A stretch of DNA of 64,000 nt from Dokdonia pacifica (GTDB taxonomy: Bacteria > Bacteroidota > Bacteroidia > Flavobacteriales > Flavobacteriaceae). Location: assembly GCF_900188275.1 (NCBI RefSeq), contig NZ_FZNY01000007.1, positions 186,001 through 250,000 on the forward strand, in the 5' to 3' direction. This document shows, one piece after another, positions 35,424 through 43,027 of the stretch (within the stretch, counting starts at the first letter, position 1; the number at the start of each line of letters is the position of its first letter). The notes under the pieces were generated by a model. The model did not search any database. It saw nothing but the letters and a program-made list of their open reading frames with translations, and was not told the origin of the DNA. A program made the position numbers and the translations under genes.

Positions 35424-35871
35424 TTTGATCTCCCATTACTTCTTCGGCTAAATCTGCAAAATCAAGCGCAGCTTCATCAATAGCTTTTTCATACAGCTCC
35501 TTATCCCATATCTCCAGAACGTTAATTGCTGCATTCACCACAATTTCTTTTTTAGTTTTTGCAAACGCATGTAAATCCTTAGAAATAAGGATACGACCCG
35601 AACCATCTATATCTACAAGTTTTACTCCTGCATTAAAACGACGAATAAACTCATCATTCTTTTTATTGAATCTATTGAGCTTGTTTACCTTCTGAGACAA
35701 TGCATTCCATTCTGCCATCGGATACAACTCCAAGCATTTTTGAAACACAGCACGCTTAAGCACAAACCCGTCCTGAAGGACAGAAGCCAGTTGCTTTTTA
35801 AATGCTTGAGGCAACATCAATCTGCCTTTTGCATCTATTTTACACTCGTATGTTCCAATAAGGTTGAGCAC
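35398..35871 (-). CDS. mraZ: Transcriptional regulator MraZ
   Basis: A 157-residue protein with two AbrB-like halves, each with the MraZ signature: IGTYECKIDAKGRLMLPQAFK and VKLVDIDGSGRILISKDLHAFAK. MraZ binds repeats upstream of its own operon and controls the dcw genes. No ATG fits. The GTG at 35871 gives LNLIGTYECK, the usual N-terminus. A longer frame from a GTG at 35925 would add 18 non-conserved residues. It is the first gene of the division cluster. Confidence 0.92.
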   Translation of the reverse strand: MLNLIGTYECKIDAKGRLMLPQAFKKQLASVLQDGFVLKRAVFQKCLELYPMAEWNALSQKVNKLNRFNKKNDEFIRRFNAGVKLVDIDGSGRILISKDLHAFAKTKKEIVVNAAINVLEIWDKELYEKAIDEAALDFADLAEEVMGDQNDEPDGVS

Positions 35872-35926
35872 TACTTTTTCTAGAAAATTAGATTTATTGA
35901 TCAAATATATAAGAAAAAACTGCACA

Positions 35927-35984
35927 TTTTACCACTTTATTGCACTTTGTTGATAAGTTTTACCACTAGGGCTACTTTACCAAC
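35927..35984 (-). promoter_or_regulatory. Repeated TGGTAAA boxes upstream of mraZ, candidate operator
   Basis: On the minus strand AGTGGTAAAA occurs at 35936-35927 and 35967-35958, and a related GTTGGTAAAG at 35984-35975. MraZ is known to bind closely spaced direct repeats upstream of its own gene, with a TGGG-type core in other phyla. These boxes could be the flavobacterial counterpart. The spacings of 17 and 31 bases are not uniform. Confidence 0.35.
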
Positions 35985-36015
35985 AAACTGTTCACAACTA
36001 TTTTGAGGTTATTTC

Positions 36016-36037
36016 ATTCGCTTTCGCGAAAGCGAAT
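36016..36037. repeat. Palindromic repeat, perfect copy with extended arms
   Basis: ATTCGCTTTCGCG-AAAGCGAAT, a 22-bp perfect inverted repeat. The outer flanks differ from the usual TAC...GTA yet remain self-complementary, so the hairpin is preserved by paired changes. Confidence 0.95.
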
Positions 36038-36123
36038 AGAGAAAAAATTAACGTTTATAAGATGATAGTTTTACTAAAAAATCTCGACAACTTTATACTT
36101 TCAAAGCATTTACAAAATAAAGA

Positions 36124-36152
36124 TTGCAATACGAGGGAAATACCTATATTTG
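36124..36152 (+). promoter_or_regulatory. Bacteroidota-type promoter of hydrolase-engB pair
   Basis: TTG at 36124-36126 and TATATTTG at 36145-36152, 18 bases apart, match the -33/-7 consensus. The predicted transcript starts about 20 bases before the ATG at 36180, which rules out an earlier TTG start at 36150. Confidence 0.7.
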
Positions 36153-36179
36153 CCATTGAGCTTAGGCTTAACCACAACT

Positions 36180-36944
36180 ATGAAGCACGAACTAAAAACC
36201 GAAGGCAAATTCACTTATTTAGAAGAAGGTGAAGGCACTCCAATCATCATTTTACATGGATTGATGGGAGGGCTAAGTAATTTTGACTCTGTTACTGATT
36301 TCTTCTCTAAAAATGGATACAAAGTGGTGATTCCAGAACTCCCTGTATACTCTATGCCTCTTATTAAAACTGGCGTAAAGAGTTTTGCAAAGTTTCTAAA
36401 GGAGTTTATTGACCACAAAAACTATGATCAGGTTATTTTACTAGGAAACTCTATGGGAGGCCATGTTGGTTTATACCACACCAAGGTATATCCTCAAAAA
36501 GTAAAAGGTCTTGTGATTACTGGAAGCTCTGGCTTGTATGAAAGTGCTATGGGAGAAAGCTATCCAAAACGTGGTGATTATGAATATATCAAGAAAAAAG
36601 CACAAGGTGTTTTTTACAACCCTGATATTGCCACTAAAGAGATTGTAGATGAGGTATATGATACTGTAAATGACAGAAACAAGCTCATAAAAACGCTAGC
36701 TATCGCAAAAAGTGCGATACGTCACAATATGGCACAGGATCTTCCTGATATGAACACTCCTACTTGTATTATCTGGGGGAAACAAGACAGCGTAACACCT
36801 CCTGAAGTAGCTGAAGATTTTAATAAGTTACTTCCGGATTCTGATTTGTTTTGGATTGACAAATGTGGCCATGCAGCTATGATGGAACAACCAGCTATTT
36901 TTAATGATATATTATTAGACTGGTTAAAGAAACGTAGTTTCTAA
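36180..36944 (+). CDS. Alpha/beta hydrolase
   Basis: A 254-residue alpha/beta-hydrolase-fold protein. It shows the oxyanion strand IIILHGLMGG, the nucleophile elbow GNSMGGH (Ser91), the acid in WGKQDSVTPP and the catalytic His in KCGHAAMMEQP. No signal peptide is present, so it is cytoplasmic. The substrate is unknown (ester, lactone or C-C bond). The promoter at 36124-36152 fixes the start at 36180. It is followed after 11 bases by engB, a pairing often seen in Flavobacteriaceae. Confidence 0.85.
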   Translation: MKHELKTEGKFTYLEEGEGTPIIILHGLMGGLSNFDSVTDFFSKNGYKVVIPELPVYSMPLIKTGVKSFAKFLKEFIDHKNYDQVILLGNSMGGHVGLYHTKVYPQKVKGLVITGSSGLYESAMGESYPKRGDYEYIKKKAQGVFYNPDIATKEIVDEVYDTVNDRNKLIKTLAIAKSAIRHNMAQDLPDMNTPTCIIWGKQDSVTPPEVAEDFNKLLPDSDLFWIDKCGHAAMMEQPAIFNDILLDWLKKRSF

Positions 36945-36955
36945 AATATTTTACC

Positions 36956-37561
36956 ATGCAAATTAAATCGGCAGAATTTATAGTAAGTAATTCTGATGCT
37001 TCTAAGTGTCCTAACACGATGATTCCAGAGTATGCATTTATAGGGAGATCCAATGTTGGTAAATCTTCGTTAATCAATATGATTACTAGCCGAAAAAACC
37101 TTGCTAAAACTTCTGGAAGGCCAGGAAAAACACAGCTTATCAATCATTTTTTGATTAATAAAAACTGGCACCTTGTTGATTTACCTGGTTATGGATATGC
37201 GCGTGTTTCCAAAAAAGAAAAAAAATATTTTCAGAAGTTTATTACTGATTATTTCGAACAACGTAGACAACTCATCTCTGCATTTGTATTAGTAGATTGT
37301 CGTCATGAACCTCAACCCATTGATGTTGATTTCATGGAGTATCTAGGGGAACGAGAAATTCCGTTTTCGATTATTTTTACCAAAGCAGACAAGCTAAAAC
37401 CCAATGCTCTAGAACGTAACATAGAGCATTACAAAAAAACATTATTAGAAGGTGCTTGGTATGAATTTCCAAATTACTTTGTAAGTAGCTCTTCTAAAAG
37501 CATAGGAAAAGAAGATATTCTCGACTACATTACACAAATAAATGCTAATCTTGAACAGTAG
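36956..37561 (+). CDS. engB: Ribosome biogenesis GTPase EngB (YihA/YsxC)
   Basis: A 201-residue TRAFAC GTPase needed for 50S subunit assembly. G motifs: G1 GRSNVGKSSLIN, G2 region SGRPGKTQLINHF, G3 VDLPGYGYA, G4 FTKADK, and a G5-like SSSSKSIGK near the end. It is cotranscribed with the hydrolase and overlaps the convergent gene at its 3' end by 17 bases. Confidence 0.96.
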   Translation: MQIKSAEFIVSNSDASKCPNTMIPEYAFIGRSNVGKSSLINMITSRKNLAKTSGRPGKTQLINHFLINKNWHLVDLPGYGYARVSKKEKKYFQKFITDYFEQRRQLISAFVLVDCRHEPQPIDVDFMEYLGEREIPFSIIFTKADKLKPNALERNIEHYKKTLLEGAWYEFPNYFVSSSSKSIGKEDILDYITQINANLEQ

Positions 37562-37931
37562 TATCTAACTGCACTATAAAATCTTTAATTTTTTCAATTA
37601 ACTGTTCTACAGATGCCATTTTTTTGAAATCTGTTGCGGTCATAAAAGATTGCAATCCTTGTTCATCAGAATAAAGAATTACTGGAAATGTATATTTAGG
37701 CAGCCACTTGGATTTAAATTTTTTAAGGAATTCATCTTTATGATAAAATTCCATAGGAATAAGGTCTGTATCTCTAAATTTCTTCCAGCGTCTTTTTTCT
37801 GAAAAGCTTCCATGCGTCAAACCACACAAATCACATGCATAGGTTGTTGGACTCACTATTTTGTGAGCCATATCCAGCCATGTATTTACGACTCCTGAAT
37901 TTGCGTTATACACAAAGATTAACTTTCTCAT
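37545..37931 (-). CDS. Conserved hypothetical protein with CxxC motif
   Basis: A 128-residue cytoplasmic protein starting MRKLIFVYNANSGVVNTWLDM, followed by TTYACDLCGLTHGSF, whose CxxC pair could bind a metal or form a disulfide. The C-terminal half has alternating hydrophobic strands (KYTFPVILYSDEQGL) and a final helix. The fold pattern suggests a small alpha/beta protein, and no catalytic family was recognised. It converges on engB (17-base overlap) and lies upstream of nothing on its strand before mraZ. Confidence 0.7.
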   Translation of the reverse strand: MRKLIFVYNANSGVVNTWLDMAHKIVSPTTYACDLCGLTHGSFSEKRRWKKFRDTDLIPMEFYHKDEFLKKFKSKWLPKYTFPVILYSDEQGLQSFMTATDFKKMASVEQLIEKIKDFIVQLDTTVQD

Positions 37932-37976
37932 ACTTTAAAATCGACAAGGTGTACAATCTTTGTCGTATGTTTTAAG

Positions 37977-38315
37977 TTATTCCTTCTTCAAATTAAGATG
38001 TTCTGCAAAATAATCGCAAAAATCTTTCATCGTATCACTCATCTTATCATTACCTGTTGCTCTTCTAAAGGTGTTAGTCATTCCTACCAGTGTTTGATGA
38101 AAGAAAACCTGCATTTCATCTACAGGCATATCTTTTGTCCATAAATCTATGCTTACAGCTTCTTGATTTTCATGATCCCACAATGAAAGTAACATTGATT
38201 TTGCAGGCTCATCAGCTACACCTCCATCTCTTGCTGTCCATGCCATTTTTTCTGGCACTCTATTTTCATCAAGTTCTATAGCTATTTTTATATCAGTTTT
38301 ATGCTTAATTGCCAT
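37977..38315 (-). CDS. gldC: Gliding motility protein GldC
   Basis: A 112-residue cytoplasmic protein that matches GldC over its full length as I recall it: MAIKHKTDIKIAIELDENRVPEKMAW, ADEPAKSMLLSLWDHENQEAVSIDLWTKDMPVDEMQVFFHQTLVGM, TMKDFCDYFAEHL. GldC is accessory to gliding in Flavobacterium and lies beside gldB. Here the gap to gldB is two bases. Many non-gliding relatives keep both genes, so presence does not prove motility. Confidence 0.93.
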   Translation of the reverse strand: MAIKHKTDIKIAIELDENRVPEKMAWTARDGGVADEPAKSMLLSLWDHENQEAVSIDLWTKDMPVDEMQVFFHQTLVGMTNTFRRATGNDKMSDTMKDFCDYFAEHLNLKKE

Positions 38316-38317
38316 TA

Positions 38318-39265
38318 TTAAGGTTTGTATTTTGCATTATTAAAAATTGTCTCTGCATCTTGCAGCAACATTGTCTTAAGCGCCACATCATTTGTATTCA
38401 TATACGATGCAACAATCTTATACCCAATATATCTTCCTAATCTTCCCGGGGTTTCATTATCAAAAGCGAGATAAAACTTAGAAAAAGGAGCTGGGTCTAT
38501 AAATCTTGAAAGTAATTTTCTATCAGTACTATATAAGCTTTTACTAGAAACAAAATATTCCCACATGTTTACTTCATTTTCTTCTGCAAATGCATACTCA
38601 GCGGCTGTATAGGAAAAAATTTCATGAATAGGTTTCTGACTCAATAAGGTTTCCATTAAGTACAATTGCTTTCCTTCATAAATTATTTGATCTAAAAATG
38701 TAGACGTTAGTGGTCGAGATACTTTTGCTTTCGCGAAAGCAGACGCCACATCTACATCAATCTGTTCTTTTCTAAAGTTTTTAGATTTATACTTTTGAAT
38801 TCCTTCATAGAAGTAATGATCTTCTCCCAAATAATTATCTAACCCTATAAGCAATAAACTATCTGTTAGCACCACCTTATTCCTCACTTCTGTTATAATA
38901 CTGATTGTTTTAGGCACTGATGTACTAGGGTAATAATACAAAATATGCTTATACAGAAGCTCTAAGTCTCCTTCTATCTGCGCTGTACTTTTGAAAGCAA
39001 TATCTACCTCTCTCTCTAATTCCTTTTGTAAGGTATCCGAAAGTTTTGCTTCCCAAAATTCATCACTATACTTTTGAGAAAATAAATAAGGGTATTTACT
39101 TTTTAAAACTGGCAAATCCTTTGGAGTTGCACTTGCAAATAACCTATCAAAACGCTCTATAGGTATATCTACAGTGATATTAGCAATATCAGACTTTAAC
39201 TCTTTATCATTTTTGCATGCAACAAAAGCAATTAAAATCAATATAACACCAAGTATTTTCTTCAT
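38318..39265 (-). CDS. gldB: Gliding motility lipoprotein GldB
   Basis: A 315-residue lipoprotein: signal MKKILGVILILIAFVAC with Cys17, then the GldB domain (VDIPIERFDRLFASA, LLYKHILYYYPS, LLIGLDNYLGEDHYFYEGI, PGRLGRYIGYKIVASYM). It is required for gliding in model Flavobacteria. I placed the start at the ATG at 39265. A longer frame to 39340 would add a non-signal extension. An internal palindromic repeat encodes AFAKAK. Confidence 0.93.
   Translation of the reverse strand: MKKILGVILILIAFVACKNDKELKSDIANITVDIPIERFDRLFASATPKDLPVLKSKYPYLFSQKYSDEFWEAKLSDTLQKELEREVDIAFKSTAQIEGDLELLYKHILYYYPSTSVPKTISIITEVRNKVVLTDSLLLIGLDNYLGEDHYFYEGIQKYKSKNFRKEQIDVDVASAFAKAKVSRPLTSTFLDQIIYEGKQLYLMETLLSQKPIHEIFSYTAAEYAFAEENEVNMWEYFVSSKSLYSTDRKLLSRFIDPAPFSKFYLAFDNETPGRLGRYIGYKIVASYMNTNDVALKTMLLQDAETIFNNAKYKP
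38727..38740. repeat. Palindromic repeat core inside gldB
   Basis: GCTTTCGCGAAAGC, a perfect 14-bp core whose flanks differ from the consensus. It lies in the gldB frame and is translated as part of ASAFAKAKVS. Confidence 0.85.
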
Positions 39266-39371
39266 GTGAATTTGTATCTTTAGACTTCTTAAACGCAAGA
39301 AAATAAAATTCATTTTTTTACCTGTCATTTTAAAATGCAAAAATACGGGTTACAAACTTAAAGACACATAT

Positions 39372-40163
39372 ATGCAAGCCGATAAAGTAGTAGATCATAT
39401 CGTAAATTGGTTAAAAGAATATGCCACTAACGCAAGAATGAGTGGATTTGTAGTAGGAATAAGCGGAGGAATAGATAGTGCACTTACCTCTACTCTTTGC
39501 GCAAAAACAGGATTTCCAACACTTTGTGTAGAAATGCCTATTCATCAAGCGCCAAGTCAAGTTTCTAGAGGAAGAGAACATATTGCGCAACTCAAAGAAC
39601 GTTTTTCAAATGTATCTAGTGTTGAGGTGGAGCTCACTCCGTTTTTTGAAACTTTTAAAACAGCAGTTCCCGATGCATCTGATAATGAGAACTTATTTTT
39701 AAGTCTTGCAAATACTCGCGCAAGAATGCGTATGACGACGCTGTATTATTTTGCAGGATTACATAAATACCTCGTTGCAGGTACTGGAAACAAAGTAGAA
39801 GATTTTGGTGTAGGTTTTTACACAAAATATGGAGATGGAGGCGTAGATCTTAGTCCTATTGCAGATTTAATGAAATCTGAAGTTTACACGCTTGCCGCTG
39901 CTGTAGCGGTACCAGAAAGTATTCAACAAGCAAAACCTACTGATGGATTATGGGGAGATGATCGTACAGATGAAGATCAAATAGGCGCTTCATATGATCA
40001 GCTAGAATGGGCTATGAGACAAGATGAAATAGGAAAGAAAGAAACCGATTTTGAGGGTGAAGAAAAACGTGTTTTTACACTCTACAAAAGGCTAAATAAT
40101 GCAAACAAACACAAAATGAACCCAATTCCAGTATGCGAAATACCCGTTCATCTATTTAAATAA
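39372..40163 (+). CDS. nadE: NH3-dependent NAD(+) synthetase
   Basis: A 263-residue enzyme that amidates nicotinic-acid adenine dinucleotide to NAD. It shows the PP-loop FVVGISGGIDSALTSTLC (26-43), VAGTGNKVEDFGVGFYTKYGDGGVDLSPIADLMKSEVY and KPTDGLWGDDRTDEDQIGASYDQLEW. It lacks the glutaminase domain, so ammonia is supplied directly or by another protein. It diverges from gldB. Confidence 0.95.
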   Translation: MQADKVVDHIVNWLKEYATNARMSGFVVGISGGIDSALTSTLCAKTGFPTLCVEMPIHQAPSQVSRGREHIAQLKERFSNVSSVEVELTPFFETFKTAVPDASDNENLFLSLANTRARMRMTTLYYFAGLHKYLVAGTGNKVEDFGVGFYTKYGDGGVDLSPIADLMKSEVYTLAAAVAVPESIQQAKPTDGLWGDDRTDEDQIGASYDQLEWAMRQDEIGKKETDFEGEEKRVFTLYKRLNNANKHKMNPIPVCEIPVHLFK

Positions 40164-40286
40164 ACGTTTTATCGATTTGTAATTAAAAATTGCAACTTCC
40201 CATTCTTTTCTTTGTAAGTTTGAGAACCCTAAACAAGTTCCCCCCTTAAATGACTTGTTCTGTAACATATTGAAACACATATTACC

Positions 40287-40928
40287 ATGGACAAAGTTCT
40301 AATTGCGGATCATCACCCTATCACTAGAAAAGGGATTGCCTCAATTTTAAACACAGAAGGAAATTACGAAATCATAAGCACTTTAAGTGATGGAAATGAT
40401 TTATTAAAAGTACTTACAAAAACAGAAGTGGATATTCTAATACTTGAAATAGATATCCCTAATCTTAATAGTATTACAGCTATAAAAGCTATAAAGAGAG
40501 AGTTCCCTCATGTGAAAATTCTTGTTCTAAGCTGTCATCCTGAAGAAATGTATGCCCTCAGTGCTATTAAATATGGGGCTGCTGGTTATGTTTCAAAAAC
40601 AGCATCCATACAGCGTGTGTTAGATGCTATAAACCAAATTCAACGAGGCGGAATTTACCTAAATGAGTCATTAAGCAAACGACTTATTAGTGACGGTAAT
40701 ACAACACAAGGACTTGCTTATAAATACATGAAATTATCCAGCAGAGAGATTGAAGTACTTAATCTTTTATCAAATGGAAAACGCAATAAAGAGATTGCTG
40801 CTAATTTAAATATTAATGAAAAGACAGTAAGCACTTACAAAATGCGTTTACTTAAAAAATTAGAAGCTCAAAATGTTGCTGAATTAATTAAACATGCTCG
40901 TTTATTACAAAATACAACGACTATTTAA
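40287..40928 (+). CDS. NarL/FixJ-type response regulator with altered phosphorylation site
   Basis: A 213-residue receiver plus LuxR-type HTH protein. The receiver starts KVLIADHHPITRKGI (D8 and H9 in place of the acidic pair). The phospho-acceptor position in LILEIDIP is Glu54 instead of Asp, while Lys in YVSKTA is kept. The HTH (about 148-205) reads LSSREIEVLNLLSNGKRNKEIAANLNINEKTVSTYKMRLLKKL. Glu at this site can mimic phosphorylation in other regulators, so it may be active without a kinase. No histidine kinase is nearby. A TAAGTTTG at 40215-40222 may be its -7 element. It converges on dnaG with a 4-base overlap. Confidence 0.88.
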   Translation: MDKVLIADHHPITRKGIASILNTEGNYEIISTLSDGNDLLKVLTKTEVDILILEIDIPNLNSITAIKAIKREFPHVKILVLSCHPEEMYALSAIKYGAAGYVSKTASIQRVLDAINQIQRGGIYLNESLSKRLISDGNTTQGLAYKYMKLSSREIEVLNLLSNGKRNKEIAANLNINEKTVSTYKMRLLKKLEAQNVAELIKHARLLQNTTTI

Positions 40929-42904
40929 CCCATTTTAGCAGAGAACACGCGGCCTAGTTTTTCATGAATTAATTTCTTAAGGTTGATATAATCTCTTATA
41001 TCACTTAATAACTCACTATTGCTTGCTGTACTTGATACTTCTGTAGATAAATCATGAATCTTCTTTGAGATAAGATACCCTCTTAAACTAAGTACAATTT
41101 CTGAAACAAATTGTGCAATAGATTTATCCCTTGTCTTTACATACACTTCCCTATCTACCCAACGATGTAAATCGTATTTTTCATAACTAAGGATAATATT
41201 AGATATTTCAGAAGCCTCTTCGGGTGCTAAATCATTAATAAATGTTTCTATTCTAAATTGATCGTCTTGGTGTAGTTTTTCAATGATTTTAGCATACAAT
41301 GATCTAAACAGATCATTTGTAAACGCCACCTCATCATCTTGTAAGTCTAAATATATTTTTTCAAATACTCTTGCTTTACTTACAACAGGTTCTAACTCTA
41401 AATTTCCATCTTCAGTTTCTTTTAATACTAGATCTTCAAAGTCTTCTTCTTCCTGGCCGTATACTAACAATGCCTCAATAAGTTTACGCTCTAATTCATA
41501 AAGCATATCTACTTTCTCTATTTGATCAGGCATCTGATCTGGCACTTTAGAAAGAGGTTCTGAAGCAGTCGCTGTTTTTTCTTTTTTTACAGCTTCTTTT
41601 TTATTTTTTTTAAAAATTTGCGCGAGTGTATCATACAATACCGACTCCGACACTTCCATAATCCGAGAACACTCTTGCACATAAATTTCTCGTTTTATTG
41701 TATCGGGTATTTTAGAAATACTCTCTACCATATCACGTACAGTACTTGCCTTTTTGATAGGATCTCCTGCCGCTTCTTCCACCAAAAGATTTGCTTTATA
41801 CTGTATAAAGTCTTTTGCGTTTTCATTAAAATAAGCAAGAATCTCTTCTTGACTATGCTTTCGCGAAAAACTATCCGGATCTTCTCCCTCCGGAAATGAA
41901 CATACTTTTACATTCATTCCTTGTTCTAGAATCAAATCGATTCCTCGTATGGCTGCTCTTTGGCCAGCTGCATCACCATCAAACAGTACCGTAATATTAT
42001 TGGTAAGTCTATTAATTAAACGTATTTGCTCTGGAGTGAGTGCTGTTCCTGAAGAGGAAACCACATTCTCTATACCTGATTGATGCATTTGAATTACATC
42101 CGTATATCCTTCTACTAAATAACAATTATCTTCTTTCGCTATAGATTGTTTTGCATAATAAATACCATAGAGTACTTTACTTTTATGATAGATATCACTC
42201 TCTGGAGAGTTGAGGTATTTTGCTGCTTTTTTATCACTTGTTAAAATACGACCTCCAAATCCCAATACGCGACCACTCATAGAATGAATAGGAAACATAA
42301 CACGTCCTTTAAAACGGTCAAATTGTTTTTCTTCTTTTACAATGGTAAGGCCTGTTTTTTCTAAAAACTCAAGTTTATATCCTTTACGTATCGCTTCACT
42401 TGTAAAAGCATCCCATTGATCTGGATTGTATCCTAATTGGAATTTTTTTATGGTATCTGGCGTAAACCCACGTTCTTTAAAATAGGTTCCTCCTATCGCT
42501 TTTCCTTGCTCGGCATTTAGCAACGTATTATGATAATAGTCACGTGCATACTCACTTACGACATATAGATTTTCTCTAATGGTAGCTTGTTCTTTCTGCT
42601 CATCACTTTGCTCCGTTTCCTCTACCTCTATATTATACTTTTTGGCAAGGTATTTAATAGCTTCTGGGTAGGTAAAATGCTCATGCTCCATTAAAAAAGC
42701 TACTGAGTTACCTCCTTTCCCGCTTGAAAAATCTTTCCAAATCTGTTTTACAGGAGATACCATAAAACTAGGAGTACGTTCGTCTGAAAAAGGGCTCAAC
42801 CCTTTAAAATTACTCCCTGATTTTTTTAACACTACAAAGTCTCCTATCACCTCTTCTACACGAGCTGTTTCAAATACTTTGTCTATGGTTTCTTTTGAGA
42901 TCAA
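40925..42904 (-). CDS. dnaG: DNA primase DnaG
   Basis: A 659-residue primase with an N-terminal CHC2-like domain (KGLSPFSDERTPSFMVSP, GKGGNSVAFLMEHE), a TOPRIM core (YLVEGYTDVIQMHQSG, LFDGDAAGQRAAIRGIDL) and a C-terminal helicase-binding-like region after a Lys-rich linker at about 435. The zinc ligands of the CHC2 finger are missing: Ser37, Ser40, Asp58 and Ser61 stand where Cys or His are expected. The start is TTG (42904), giving ISKETIDKVFETARVEEVIGDFV, the usual first helix. It makes replication primers with DnaB. Confidence 0.95.
   Translation of the reverse strand: MISKETIDKVFETARVEEVIGDFVVLKKSGSNFKGLSPFSDERTPSFMVSPVKQIWKDFSSGKGGNSVAFLMEHEHFTYPEAIKYLAKKYNIEVEETEQSDEQKEQATIRENLYVVSEYARDYYHNTLLNAEQGKAIGGTYFKERGFTPDTIKKFQLGYNPDQWDAFTSEAIRKGYKLEFLEKTGLTIVKEEKQFDRFKGRVMFPIHSMSGRVLGFGGRILTSDKKAAKYLNSPESDIYHKSKVLYGIYYAKQSIAKEDNCYLVEGYTDVIQMHQSGIENVVSSSGTALTPEQIRLINRLTNNITVLFDGDAAGQRAAIRGIDLILEQGMNVKVCSFPEGEDPDSFSRKHSQEEILAYFNENAKDFIQYKANLLVEEAAGDPIKKASTVRDMVESISKIPDTIKREIYVQECSRIMEVSESVLYDTLAQIFKKNKKEAVKKEKTATASEPLSKVPDQMPDQIEKVDMLYELERKLIEALLVYGQEEEDFEDLVLKETEDGNLELEPVVSKARVFEKIYLDLQDDEVAFTNDLFRSLYAKIIEKLHQDDQFRIETFINDLAPEEASEISNIILSYEKYDLHRWVDREVYVKTRDKSIAQFVSEIVLSLRGYLISKKIHDLSTEVSSTASNSELLSDIRDYINLKKLIHEKLGRVFSAKMG
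41857..41868. repeat. Partial palindromic repeat inside dnaG
   Basis: GCTTTCGCGAAA, the core with the right arm eroded (AAAAC instead of AAGCG). It lies in the dnaG frame (SFSRKHS). Confidence 0.6.
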
Positions 42905-42982
42905 GTTAAAAAAGAGTTAGTGTGTAAAAATAGGAAAAAGCTAGATGATACATTAAAAAAACTACAAGTAAAGAAAAATCTG

Positions 42983-42996
42983 TTTTCGCGAAAGCG
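42983..42996. repeat. Palindromic repeat copy upstream of dnaG
   Basis: TTTTCGCGAAAGCG, with one mismatch in the left arm (TGTTTTCG for CGCTTTCG). It lies in the 124-bp gap between the decarboxylase and dnaG genes. Confidence 0.8.
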
Positions 42997-43027
42997 CACC
43001 TATTTATATTAAGTTTTCAAGAGTAAA

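Larger units (their letters stand above)
35872..36179. other. Divergent intergenic region, mraZ / hydrolase
   Basis: A 308-bp region between divergent genes. It holds the candidate MraZ boxes, a 22-bp perfect palindromic repeat and the promoter of the hydrolase gene. No gene is seen. Confidence 0.7.

Noticed and set aside
36150-36179. Earlier TTG start of the alpha/beta hydrolase
   Set aside because: It lies within the -7 element TATATTTG and upstream of the predicted transcript start. The ATG at 36180 fits.
37545-37931. GTPase annotation by proximity to engB
   Set aside because: The protein has no G motifs. It has a CxxC pair and runs on the opposite strand.
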